This document shows positions 51,961 to 61,876 of a stretch of 64,000 bases of DNA, piece after piece. This DNA comes from Agarophyton chilense. Lineage: Eukaryota; Rhodophyta; Florideophyceae; Gracilariales; Gracilariaceae. The DNA lies in the NCBI GenBank assembly GCA_030374765.1, contig JARGXX010000116.1:372001-436000 (forward strand). The letters are read 5' to 3'. The position numbers and the translations under genes are program-made. How positions within the stretch are numbered: the first letter of the stretch is position 1; each line of letters opens with the position of its first letter. The notes below the pieces were generated by a model that saw nothing but the letters and a program-made list of their open reading frames with translations, was not told the DNA's origin and searched no databases.

Positions 51961-52715
51961 CAGTTCTTAATTGGTTGCACGGCCACAAATTGGAAATGAA
52001 TGATGACAGTGATCAAAACGTTAAGCCAATGCGGTGCGTTTGGCGCGTGTTTATCCACGGTGTGAACCCTTAAGAAATTTCTGTGGCCATCAACGGGCAC
52101 ACAACTCACAGAGCGATGATTCGCTTCCAGTGGTACTTGCAGAACGACTGCAGGTACGCGATGATGGTTTTTTTTGCTCTTGCGGACTATCCTTCCTGGC
52201 TTTGACACTGATCAGCGATGCAGTGAAGAAAACTGCAATTTTAGCGGGAAGCAGTTTGGCTTGAGCAAACCTTCTCAAGTGGCTGGCCCTGACACTGATC
52301 AGCATTCAGTGGCCAAGAGATGCAGGTACGATGAAGGCTTCCTTGGTAGCACAGAAGATCCGTCGGAGGACGCATATCTGCGGTAGCGCAGAGGTCTATC
52401 TGTCGCCGTACGCTCTTGGTGGATCGGGCGTGCGCCGGCGAGAGGAGTTGGTGGTTTTATAGGCAAATTTGGAAACGAGTCGACTACGATGGACATCACT
52501 CACACTAACTGTAGGAGCGGTTTTAGAAGCTCTAAATATGTCACGCTGGCATTGAGGATGATGCCCTGGCGTGCTATAAACGACAGGAAAGTTGGTTTTA
52601 ACTTGAATACCAGCATTGCAGAATGGAACTAAACTCTTTCAAACCTGTCTTGAATTTTTGGGGAATTGAATTTGAAGTCAAGCATAACACCCATTCTCAA
52701 TTCATATATGTGTAG
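51961..52715. other. Gene-free stretch between the retroelement and the right arm
   Basis: Short minus-strand frames (52090-52305, 52299-52499) may be further decayed gag or leader sequence. A pair of GACACTGATCAGC-type segments recurs near 52203 and 52289. No LTR found. Confidence 0.35.
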
Positions 52716-53575
52716 TATCTTCTTCGTTCTTTCATGCCATGAAATACAGCTATAAAATGCCCCCCGCCTTATCTTTGAAACAAATTCGAAGCTCACGTCC
52801 ATGTGACGCAGAGCATAAGCGCTACACAAAGAGCGTAGCGCCAAGTTCTAATCTCTCCAGCGAATGCCCGTGCGTCGCCGGCCGCCAATGAAAACAGACA
52901 CAGAGTCATTTTCTTTACTTCTTACTGTTTCCCTCGCTTCTTTAACAGTTCTACCCACGCACCTGCTTTGGCGACTACATACAGCTGCAACATGTAACAA
53001 GGCGTTGCAGCCTTGGAAGGCGATGCAAATGTGTTTCGTCTTGTGCTTGTCACTGGCTGTGAGGCGGCAGGTAAATCGTCGAGACCCAAAACGTACAACT
53101 CACTGGCGGAAGCGGTTGCTGCAGAGGACAGCGCAATTTTTGCAACAGCGAGGCGCATATGCGGATCAGGACCAAACCGGCAACTGGGCATTCCGTACAG
53201 CAAGTATGTATACATACAGTGCAGTATGCCAAGACTTTGTTACGAACTCGTGCAACTGCGCCGCACAGGTTGAAGTTGTGCAAGTCACGATGCGGGCCGG
53301 TGTGCTTGGGCGAAAAGTCGACGTGCTCCGACTACCCGCTCTCTCTTTTGTAGCATTAGTTGGGTGCTGATTTCAGCTTCTGTAAAGGAATAGAACTCGA
53401 AAAGGCTATCAGTTTTGTGCTGCATTTCGCTGCGCAATGAGGATATAGTCACATCGTGAAAGTGGCATAGAGGATCTGAAGCCAAGTAGTACCGGTGGAC
53501 ATCATGCAACTGTACAAACACCGCCGCTTTTTTAGAACCGCGCGCGGGGCATATAAACTGAAGAAATGAACAGTC

Positions 53576-53581
53576 TTTATT
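53576..53581 (-). terminator. Polyadenylation signal of the right peptide gene
   Basis: AATAAA on the minus strand in the mirror position of the left copy. Confidence 0.5.
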
Positions 53582-53760
53582 CACCAAATCTTCTTTTAAA
53601 GTATTAAATGACCCGCCCATGCTGCATGCATGGACCATACTGCAGTACGATCACTTTTTCCCTTCAAGCTATAAAGAGAATGGAGTCTTTCAAGAGCCAG
53701 TTAAGGCTCTCAAGGCCATCGCCATGGGACTGGACTGAAACAGAACCAATTTGCGAAAGT

Positions 53761-54246
53761 CTAGTAACACTTCTTGCGACACTTTCTCTTGCACTTCCAC
53801 TGGCACTTGGATTTCTTAATGCCACTTCTAAACCTGCACTTCAAGCATTTCACCTTCTTGCAATTCTTGTAGCAAGTCTTCTTTGAGACGCGTTCGGAGA
53901 CATCGAGATCATTAGCCATCTGCGGAAGAGCAGCATTTTCGTCGGCAAACCGTGAAAGGGTCGAAACGCATTCTTCAGGTGTCTTCTTTCCATCGAATGA
54001 TTCCCATGAACACTCTTCTAGCGCATGCTCCGCTAATTGCGTCTCTAGACGGACGAAATGCTCAGCGGTGTCGTCATTAAACCGAGACCCCACGCGCATC
54101 ACATCCATGCAGTAGGCCACATCGGAAGGCATGTCACATTCTTCCGAATACCTTTCCGTTTCATCTTCGAGAGCAACGCTTGCCGCTACGGAGAGGCCAA
54201 CTAGAATACTGAACACCACGAGGGCCCGCAAAGCCGTGGACCCCAT
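53761..54246 (-). CDS. Secreted cysteine-rich cationic pre-pro-peptide, right copy
   Basis: 161 aa, paralogue of the left copy. The first about 118 residues (signal peptide and acidic pro-region) are identical to the left protein, and the 5' flank with its TATA box is nearly identical. From the residue after SER the sequences part: about one base in four differs, and there are two small in-frame size differences (a loss of 3 nt inside and 6 nt at the end). Yet all eight cysteines remain, as does the closing CKRKCRKKC. Immediately after the stop the sequences are again almost identical. The mature part is slightly less basic and contains Gln-Trp and Ser-Gly-Ile residues absent from the left copy. 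Both genes look functional. Confidence 0.85.
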   Translation of the reverse strand: MGSTALRALVVFSILVGLSVAASVALEDETERYSEECDMPSDVAYCMDVMRVGSRFNDDTAEHFVRLETQLAEHALEECSWESFDGKKTPEECVSTLSRFADENAALPQMANDLDVSERVSKKTCYKNCKKVKCLKCRFRSGIKKSKCQWKCKRKCRKKCY

Positions 54247-54347
54247 GATCGATGAGTCGAGTCGGCGAAAGAGTAGTGGGCTGGATTTGTGGATTGTGTT
54301 GGTGGAGAAGAGTGGGATAGAGAGGCGAGAATCTTATAGACGATGGC

Positions 54348-54355
54348 CTTTTATA
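54348..54355 (-). promoter_or_regulatory. TATA box of the right peptide gene
   Basis: TATAAAAG read on the minus strand, about 100 nt upstream of the ATG, mirror of the left one. Confidence 0.6.
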
Positions 54356-56320
54356 GTGTTCTCACGGTGGGACCTCATGAAAGTTTTCGCCAACAGCAAG
54401 AGATGCGCGTGGGGGCCGTTTGCATCAAGGCAACTTCCCTAGGTCTTTCCTAAACAGCACCAAGCAATTAAAAAGTGGCAACCATAACACGAGGCCAAGA
54501 GATACATCGAGACATGAGTTCAGCAATGGTGGGGAACTTCCATCTAGTTTACGATGAGTCGTCATAGGATCTGCTTATCTCCACAGCAAGATAAAAATCT
54601 GGTGTTGCTATCTCCCCCGACGAGATACAAAGCAAAACATCCAGAAGAGGCCGATGTTTCAAATCTTTGTTATTGTTCACAGAAGAGTTGAAACGGTGAT
54701 ACCTACAGTGATGACTAGTTTGTAGTGCGGATATGCAAAATGAACCCCTATGACTGAAGGTCCGTGCAATCTTGGCAGAATCGTGCTTCTTTTTCAAATT
54801 AGTTGATGACTAAAAACGAAAGAAAAGGCTCACAGAGGCGATCCTCAGCACTTTCCTGAAGCTGGAACGAGCAACAGTATCAGAATGTGCCAAAAAGTCA
54901 TGTGTAGAGGGACTTGTACTCTGCCTCCTTATTTTTTGAAGTGAAGTCACCTCTCGCATGACAGCTGATGAAGAACAATGTTTCACGCTGCCTTTCATGG
55001 TGTGAGAAATAGATAGAGCTGAAAAAAGAAGCTCTGTTCAAAACGAGCGTTTGAATATTGAAAGATTCCACGGTCTGCACGGCTGCTTGGACACTTTGTA
55101 GATTCTCGGACGATATACTATCAACGATGGGTCTTGTGCCGGTCAAGTGCCTTCAATGCATCATTGTTATTTATAGACGTTGCTACTTGGCTTTGCGGAC
55201 TGTGCTTTAAGAAACACGTATGCTTTTGTGTAGAGAAGCATTCTTTGAGGAAAGATATCACATTCTCCTTCTGTCTGGTACACTACCGGGAACGGGCGGC
55301 TGCAGACTCGAGAAGAAGATCAGCGTCAGACTGTTTTGAGAAACGGCTTGCAAATGTGTCTGCGCGTTGTATCCTACAAGGAAAAAAGGATCCACGTTTA
55401 CAACAATGCTGTGGAGACAAAGTAAGACCCTCGGAGACAAATTTCCAAAGTAATCATTTTTGAAAAGTGGCTGTTGCTGGGAGCAAACAAGAAAAGGATC
55501 AACTGCTAGGTCATTGCAACCGTTTGTGCTTTCACTCAGGGGGTCGCTTGGAGCATGTGTGCAACGTAGAACAGTAGCAAGTTGGCAGAGAAACCGAGTG
55601 TTTGACAGGAAATATACTTACTAGATGAGGAACATGTCATCTGTCGGACCTTGGTTTTATTCTGTTGGGGGTTCGAGCGATATCACTGCTACAACAACCG
55701 ATTCTCTCGTTCCAACCCCAACTCTGCGAGAAGCTTCCAATGCAGCGACGGCGTTTGTAGTTAGTCAGATTCGAACAAATTCGGCCATGCACCGTTTGCT
55801 TTTCAAGTCTGGAACACAACAACCCAAAGAGTAAATGTGCACTGGCGCCACCAGGCGCCCGTTACGCACTCGCAGCTGGAACAACATAAATCATTTGCCG
55901 TATTGACAGTACGAAACTTGTAGAACACACATGTTACCACGGACAGCGTCACGTCAATGCTCCGCAGCTGAAAAACGCTTGAGTCAATCACTCTTTGCTA
56001 ATCAAATATGCGGTATTCATGTATTTTGGCAGGATGGCCAGGCTGTTTAGCACGCTGCAGTCCGCAACGATGTACCTCTGTAGCACCAGGCGTGAGCGTT
56101 GGCAGGGTTCAAACCGAACAACAAACTGCGAGCAAGCATTCTTGTCAAGGAGCCCTCAGAAAACAAGCGCAAGTCGGCAATCAAAAACACAAAGACGACT
56201 TGTGAAAATTGACGAGTATTCTACTGCTCGCGAGTATCCTACCGTAGGTAAAGCGAAGCCAGAACCATACCAGGGTTGCGAAGGAGAGCATTCACTGGAC
56301 GCAAGTGTCAAGTCTGAGAA

Positions 56321-57025
56321 ATGGATAGTGCTCAAATCCCCGCGTCGTTTGTCAGGGGCAGTAGATATCAACCTCGGCGTGGGCGAGGGCGAAGAGGTAG
56401 AAACCGGGGAAGGGAAGGCGGGGAATGGAATGCGCGGACCGCGGGCGCTGTTCGGCGATCTGCATCGGCAGTTGTCAACACAATGTCATTTAACGAGGAG
56501 TACGCTCAGGAATTACGTGATCGCAATCGAACTAGATTTTCTTCCGTCGGTGAAAGGACACGAGAGCCCTCATGCCTTCAGACTGAGGTAAGGGTGCCGT
56601 CATCAACCAACGACGACAGGATGAAGTTTCTACACAGCGGAAACGCGCTGGAGCACTTTATTCATGATCACAATGAGGTATGTTCTACGGGGAACCCCGA
56701 AGCTCTGAAAATACCCTCTCGGTCTGCAATACCCTTGGACCTTGTAGTAAGCAAAATTGACACCACTGAACGGAAAATAGGTATAGGACATGCTACAGAT
56801 GTTTCCAGAGTACCGGAAAAGGGTCTTTCTGACTCTCCAGAACTAGTTTGGTACAACTTGAAGCGCTTGGGAGAAAGAGTGCAAGGGCTTTTGCGCCAGA
56901 AACATACGGTTCTTGAAGCAGATGGAACAAATGTGCTAACGGCAGCTACTGAGCAGAATTTCGCCGATTGGGAAACAATTCATAAACCAGAGGTGATGCA
57001 ATTGGCAATGTCTACCGGTCTATGA
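56321..57025 (+). pseudogene. Truncated right copy of the SAC3-like gene
   Basis: Identical start (MDSAQIPASFVRGSRY) and about 220 codons close to the left gene. Then a 42-nt in-frame deletion (14 codons after WETIH) and a 4-nt insertion a little later shift the frame into a TGA, ending after MSTGL. Degraded homology continues to about 57090, but the helical C-terminal SAC3-like half is absent. The N-terminal RG-rich part could still be translated. The missing part lies outside the duplicated segment, so the left gene is the ancestral one. Confidence 0.8.
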
Positions 57026-57654
57026 AAGCGCAGCTGACGCCTCTTCTTATGATGGCAATTCTTCTTTCCCGCCAGACCCGACAGTTACACAAGCAAAACA
57101 ATGAGGTGATTAATTCGGCCCAAAATCTTTGGAAACGTGTTTAGTTCTCTGAAGGTAGGTTTTGCTGTCTCTGGTACGAGAACGAGAAATGTATCAATTT
57201 GAGCGGTCTCTTATAGAAGTCAGAAAAGTCGACCCGGTGCCATGCTGCTACTTCTCTTTGTACCAACGGTACCGCAGGCGCACAACGTCATATACATACA
57301 TGGCTTGGAGGTGGGATATCAGCCGCAAGAATGGGAAAGCTTGGGCCCCTTTGTAGGTTAGCGCTTCGTGTGCGAAATGGTTCTCATTCTGATCAAAGAT
57401 CGATTGCGTATGACAAACTCTGTAAGCGCAACTCGAACCCAGAAACACGACATGTGTGTAGATACGAGCCACCCTCGTTATAGCGCACTACAGACTTCCT
57501 GCATGACGCAGCTACACTTATCTGCACAGCCGTTTTCGTCAGCGCGGCCATCCCTATCAGCGCGGCCGTCCTCACTAACGCAGCCATCTCTTTCCCGCGT
57601 GAGCGCCGTCTGTCCGCACCCACTCGATCTTCCACCGCGACTCCGCAAGCCTCC

Positions 57655-58227
57655 ATGACGGAAATTCCATCAAACCCAAGGGTTTACAGCGAGCGCCAGA
57701 GTCGCTTTCGCTGCGGTTTACACGCCATCAACGCTCTGCTCAAGTACCCGGCCTACACACCCGCGTCTCTTGACGCCATAGCTGATGATCTCCGCTCCTA
57801 TCATGGGGCCAACACAAATCATTTTCGACACCCTCACAGGTCTATGCTGGGAATGGGTGATTATGACATCAATGTGTTGCTCGTTGCGCTGCAACAACAT
57901 GGAATGTCCGCGCGCTGGTTTTCGCAAAAGCAGCAAATACAAAGCGTTATCAACTCTCCTCATCTCGTCGGGTTTCTAGTTAATCTACGGGCCACTTCCT
58001 TTCTCGCAAGAGCGTTTAGCTTTTTGTTCGAGGACAGCAGACACTGGGTTGCAATTCCACGGTATTACAGTAACTTTTTCCTTGTTGATTCTAAAAGGAA
58101 TCAGCCCTGGAAGTTTCCATCGAACCCGCATCTCATGAATTACTTTCAGCAAATCATGGCTCACGACGCGCACGTATTCATCGTAGAACGGGAACAACAG
58201 GCTGACGAACAACTTCACGCAACGTAG
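57655..58227 (+). CDS. Josephin-domain cysteine protease (JOSD-like deubiquitinase)
   Basis: 190 aa, almost entirely one Josephin domain. VYSERQSRFRCGLHAINALLKYP holds the nucleophile Cys20; DSRHWVAIPR gives the catalytic His130; FFLVDSKRNQPW gives Asp145. The internal GMGDYDINVLLVALQQHG and VGFLVNLR blocks are typical. It removes ubiquitin from proteins. There are no ubiquitin-interacting motifs or polyglutamine, so it resembles JOSD1/2 rather than ataxin-3. The insert TSFLARAFSFLFED before the His is hydrophobic. Upstream (57535-57600) there are imperfect repeats of CAGCGCGGCC-type units. No intron. Confidence 0.92.
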   Translation: MTEIPSNPRVYSERQSRFRCGLHAINALLKYPAYTPASLDAIADDLRSYHGANTNHFRHPHRSMLGMGDYDINVLLVALQQHGMSARWFSQKQQIQSVINSPHLVGFLVNLRATSFLARAFSFLFEDSRHWVAIPRYYSNFFLVDSKRNQPWKFPSNPHLMNYFQQIMAHDAHVFIVEREQQADEQLHAT

Positions 58228-58703
58228 CAATGCTGCATGGAAAAGCGTTCGTTCTTCATCCAATGTCAGATAACCTTAAGCTATCCGATTAACATTTTAC
58301 AAAGCGTACAACACGCTATCACCATCTATCTCAAAGCCCGGGTGCAAGCTTCGAAACTTCTGGTTGCAGAGCGCTGGGATTCATCTAAAGTTATATACGT
58401 AGTTCTCTTTGTATCAATCACATAATCTTGAGAATCGCGTATCCTACACCGAAACACGCCCTCATCAAGGCAACTGGACTTATGATGTACTATTCACCCT
58501 TGTTCTCCCCAGCTGGACTGATGACCGCAGCAACAAAGCAGAGCACGATATTATATTCGTCGTACCGAATCAGGCATAGAACGTCAAAATTTCTCCGCAT
58601 CTATTGCAGTTCATCTCAGAACCAGTACAGAACGCCTCGCAATCTTTGTGTCCGACCTCTCTAGATACACTGCAAAACTAATTTCGGGTCATCACTTCGG
58701 AAG
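58228..58703. other. Intergenic stretch between convergent genes
   Basis: AT-rich 3' flanks of the Josephin and exchanger genes; nothing recognised. Confidence 0.5.
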
Positions 58704-60761
58704 CTAGCCAGATTCGCGTGAGTCGTGTTTCAAAAACTTATGTGTATCAGGCTCTGTACGAGAGCGTTTAAGGCGGTTCTTCGATGCCACATCCTGACTC
58801 TGCTGCGGCAACGCAAACCATTTGTTGAACGAAAAAGTGCCACGCTGCAGGTTCGAGATGACTTGTTGGATTGTCGGGGGTTCGCGCAGTTGAGGAAGGT
58901 CGTTGAAGATGTTTGAAGGCGCTCGCTGATGCTGATGTGGCATATTCTGGATGTTTGGTGCTGCGGCAGTCAGTCTGGTATCGGTATGTGCTCGAGGAAA
59001 AGCTTCTCGCTCGAATTCTGCCACTGGGCTTGAGTCTGACCCTTCCGGGAAGTCTTTGAATATTTGATCGTTATCCTCCCACATTAATTCTCCGGACAAG
59101 GGGGATTCGTCGCCTGAGTCGATAACAATTGCACCATAATCTGGACGAGCCAGACTCATTTGGGATGCCATGGTACTTAGACCGCCACTAGGAAGAATCT
59201 GGTAGCTCACTCGGTTGATCATGTTCACAACCGGCTCAAAAAGCATTCCCTGTACAACGATTGAGAACACCACTAAAATAAAAGTCATGAAAAAGATAAG
59301 CTGTCCATTTGTCATGTGGCCCGGTATAGCGTGTTTGGCGAACGCGTCTGGCACACCAAGAGCCAAGGCAATAGAAATGCCGCCTCGCATTCCTGCCCAT
59401 GTCAAAACGGCTATGGTACCGCCTCGGTACTTGACGGTGGAATGTCGGAGGTGAAGATTGAACGCCCATTCCAGCACAATGATAGCCAGCAGTGGAACGA
59501 CCACGGCGAGGAAGCGTGCAAAAAGCGAGATGCAAACAGTGGAGACGCTAAGCAACAAGACGTTTTCCCAGCCAAGGTCTTGTGGATTCCAGAAGAGATC
59601 AGCCGCGCCGATAAGCAAGAAGAGCACTGAATTGAGAGTCTCATCTGCGAGCTGCCACACTTTGTGGAATGTGTCCGTGGCTTCGCCCATGGCAAACTTG
59701 GGGGCATAGGTGCCGATGAAAAGGCCAGCGCCTACTGACGCGAGCGGAATGGAGGCGTGGATGATACGGCAGACCATGTTGATGTTACCCACCAGTACAA
59801 AGGTGATGAGAACCTGTAGTAGGGGCTCCTTGGTGGTGCGAATGGCAGAGTAAGCGATCCAGGCGAACAAGACGCCGATGATGGTGCCCATTAAACACTC
59901 CTTGACGACGTTCTCGAACAGCACGGAAATGATTCCTGTGGCTGTGATGTCGGGCGTAATGACGATTTCCTTGAAAATGCCGTACAGCACGACGCCCATG
60001 GCATCGTTGAGAAGACTCTCGCAGATGACAAAGTACCTGGTGGACTCGGGGAGCAAGTCGGGCTTTTGGGCCAGGATGGACATGACAGTGACAGGGTCGG
60101 TGGGGGACACGATTGCGCCGAAGAGCAGGCACCAGGCAAAGTCCATGTGGGCAATGTTCTGCATGAGGAAGTAGGTCATGGTGCCGACGATGAAAGTGGA
60201 CAGGAAGGTGGAGACGACACTGAGGGCGACGACGGTGGAGCGAATGCGCTCGACCTTTCGAAAGTCGACTTCAATGGCGGCGGCAAAGAGGAGAAAGCCG
60301 AGCATGTAGTTGAGAAGCAGTTCCGGAAAGTCCTTGAGCAAGGAGCGGAATGCCTCGACGACGTTGCAAACGCCCAGCATGGGGATGTGGCTGAGAATGA
60401 GCAGGGAGACGGTCATGAGAATGGCGCCAAAGGCCATGGCGACGGAGGAGGGAATGCCGATGAAATGGCTGTTGATGACGTGCAGAAAGAGCGAGATTGA
60501 GAGTAGGATCATGACAATGTCAGCGCCGTTGAGCGGTCCGAGAAGGCCGGGTGCGGAGCCATGGGCGGCGGCGGCGTCGGCAGAGCGCAGGGTGGCGGAG
60601 GTGACGGAGGCGACGGAAGAGACGAGGACGGTGGCGGCGCCCGCAGCCTCTCGAGCGCCATGTAACAGATCGGGCAGAACGGCGGGCATTTCGGCGGTGT
60701 CACGGCGCGGCGCGGCGGGAGAGAAAGGGGGGAGGTTGCAGGGAGGGACGGAGATGCGCAC
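58704..60761 (-). CDS. CPA1-family Na+/H+ exchanger, 685 aa
   Basis: Cation/proton antiporter with about 12 hydrophobic helices between residues 80 and 530. Family signatures: GAIVSPTDPVTVMSILAQ (about 216-232), and FVICESLLNDAMGVVLYG (about 244-261) with the acidic pair expected in the ion site (ND). Later come GMRGGISIALALGVP and LIFFMTFILVVFSIVVQG. The last about 130 residues are a hydrophilic tail with acidic and Ser-rich parts, likely regulatory. It exchanges Na+ or K+ for H+ for pH and salt balance; which membrane is unclear. A second Met (residue 25, MPAVLPDLL) could be the start. A GC-rich 5' region and a G-rich tract lie upstream. Confidence 0.92.
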   Translation of the reverse strand: MRISVPPCNLPPFSPAAPRRDTAEMPAVLPDLLHGAREAAGAATVLVSSVASVTSATLRSADAAAAHGSAPGLLGPLNGADIVMILLSISLFLHVINSHFIGIPSSVAMAFGAILMTVSLLILSHIPMLGVCNVVEAFRSLLKDFPELLLNYMLGFLLFAAAIEVDFRKVERIRSTVVALSVVSTFLSTFIVGTMTYFLMQNIAHMDFAWCLLFGAIVSPTDPVTVMSILAQKPDLLPESTRYFVICESLLNDAMGVVLYGIFKEIVITPDITATGIISVLFENVVKECLMGTIIGVLFAWIAYSAIRTTKEPLLQVLITFVLVGNINMVCRIIHASIPLASVGAGLFIGTYAPKFAMGEATDTFHKVWQLADETLNSVLFLLIGAADLFWNPQDLGWENVLLLSVSTVCISLFARFLAVVVPLLAIIVLEWAFNLHLRHSTVKYRGGTIAVLTWAGMRGGISIALALGVPDAFAKHAIPGHMTNGQLIFFMTFILVVFSIVVQGMLFEPVVNMINRVSYQILPSGGLSTMASQMSLARPDYGAIVIDSGDESPLSGELMWEDNDQIFKDFPEGSDSSPVAEFEREAFPRAHTDTRLTAAAPNIQNMPHQHQRAPSNIFNDLPQLREPPTIQQVISNLQRGTFSFNKWFALPQQSQDVASKNRLKRSRTEPDTHKFLKHDSRESG

Positions 60762-60892
60762 AAGCGGTGACGGAAGGGATTAAGTGGGGATTTGGGAGAA
60801 GGCGTGCGGGCACACATGAAGAGCAGCAAGCTGGAGCGCAGGCGGAGGACGGCGACGAGGCGAGGGCCGCACGGCGTGGGGCGGACGGAAGG

Positions 60893-60985
60893 ACGGCGCG
60901 GTGGGGCGGGATGACGGGGGGAGGGGGGGGTGGTGGGATGGGGTGATAGGGGGGGGGAGGGATGGGGGGTTGTGGTGGTGCTGGA
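60893..60985. repeat. G-rich low-complexity tract
   Basis: Runs of five to nine G separated by GT or GA, upstream of the exchanger gene. Possible quadruplex former; explains the proline-rich spurious frames on the opposite strand. Confidence 0.8.
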
Positions 60986-61275
60986 GTGGTGGGAGGAGAA
61001 TGGCGCGAAGTGAGCACGAAGACTGAGGGAGGCGCATTAGAAGCGAGGAGAATGGGGCGCTCACACTAGATACATTACATGAGTAAGCGCGCAGTGGCGT
61101 CGCGACAGCACGCGTCGCAGACAGGGCCACGCGACCGTTTTTAGTAAGCGAGCAGGTACAGCACACGCGCCACGCCGCACGCGGCGCGCGTTCGGGGCAA
61201 GACGACGCGCAGCAGCCGCACGCAGCGCGACGCCCGCGGTCGCGCGAGCAAGGCGAACAGATGAGCTCCAAGGCG

Positions 61276-61707
61276 TCAAAACTCGCCGATGCGACGGTGC
61301 GACGCGTCGAAGATGCGACGAAAGTCGGCGTCCGTGAGCGTGCGACGCAGACGCAGCAGCATAAGATGCTCGTCCACGTCATCGCGCAGCCGCGGCGTGG
61401 CGGTGTCCACCAGCGCGTCGGCCAGCTCCACCGGCACATCGTCGTCGTCGCGTAGACGGGTTGTGTCGCGCTCGGACGCGCGCTTGCTTTCTTGGGTGCG
61501 TTTGCTTTGGCGCTCGCGCTCTTCGTCGTCGCCGTCGTTGCACATGCCGGCGCACATGCGCGCGCGGCGCGGCGACGGTGACGGCGATGCTGATGACGAT
61601 GGCTTGACGGCGACGGTGTGCGCGCGCGGCGTGAGGGACGAAGGCGGCGGCGGCGGCGGCGCCAGCAGCGCGGCGAAGGCGACGGCCGCAGTGCTCTGCG
61701 ACGGCAT
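61276..61707 (-). CDS. Hypothetical acidic-basic protein, 143 aa
   Basis: Frame beginning MPSQSTAAVAFAALLA and polyproline, then a charged stretch with EERERQSKRTQESKR, and an ending LADALVDTATPRLRDDVDEHLMLLRLRRTLTDADFRRIF that looks like regular amphipathic helices. I recognise no family. DNA is very GC-rich, where frames are open by chance, so the evidence is the structured C-terminus only. Confidence 0.35.
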   Translation of the reverse strand: MPSQSTAAVAFAALLAPPPPPPSSLTPRAHTVAVKPSSSASPSPSPRRARMCAGMCNDGDDEERERQSKRTQESKRASERDTTRLRDDDDVPVELADALVDTATPRLRDDVDEHLMLLRLRRTLTDADFRRIFDASHRRIGEF

Positions 61708-61750
61708 GGCGGCGCGGCGCGCGTGGGGGCTTTCGCTTCGGCGAGGGCCG

Positions 61751-61856
61751 TCTTTCGCTTGGGCGTCTTTCGCTTGGGCGCCTTTCGTTTGGGCGCCTTT
61801 CGCTTGGGAGCCTTTCGCTTGGGCGCCTTTCGCTTGGACGCCTTTCGCTTTGACGC
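61751..61856. repeat. 15-bp tandem repeat, about seven copies
   Basis: Units of CTTTCGCTTGGGCGC with one or two changes each, between two minus-strand frames. As the unit is a multiple of three, open frames of KGAQA- or KRKAP-type repeats appear on the minus strand; whether any is translated is unknown. Confidence 0.9.
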
Positions 61857-61876
61857 GCCCAAATGGGGCGGCGTTT

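Larger units (their letters stand above)
52716..57090 (-). repeat. Right arm of the 4.4-kb inverted duplication
   Basis: Reverse-complement match to 26180-30595. Order on the plus strand is unresolved open region, peptide gene (minus), non-coding, SAC3-like pseudogene (plus). Sharp border at about 52716; fading border at about 57030-57090. Confidence 0.93.
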
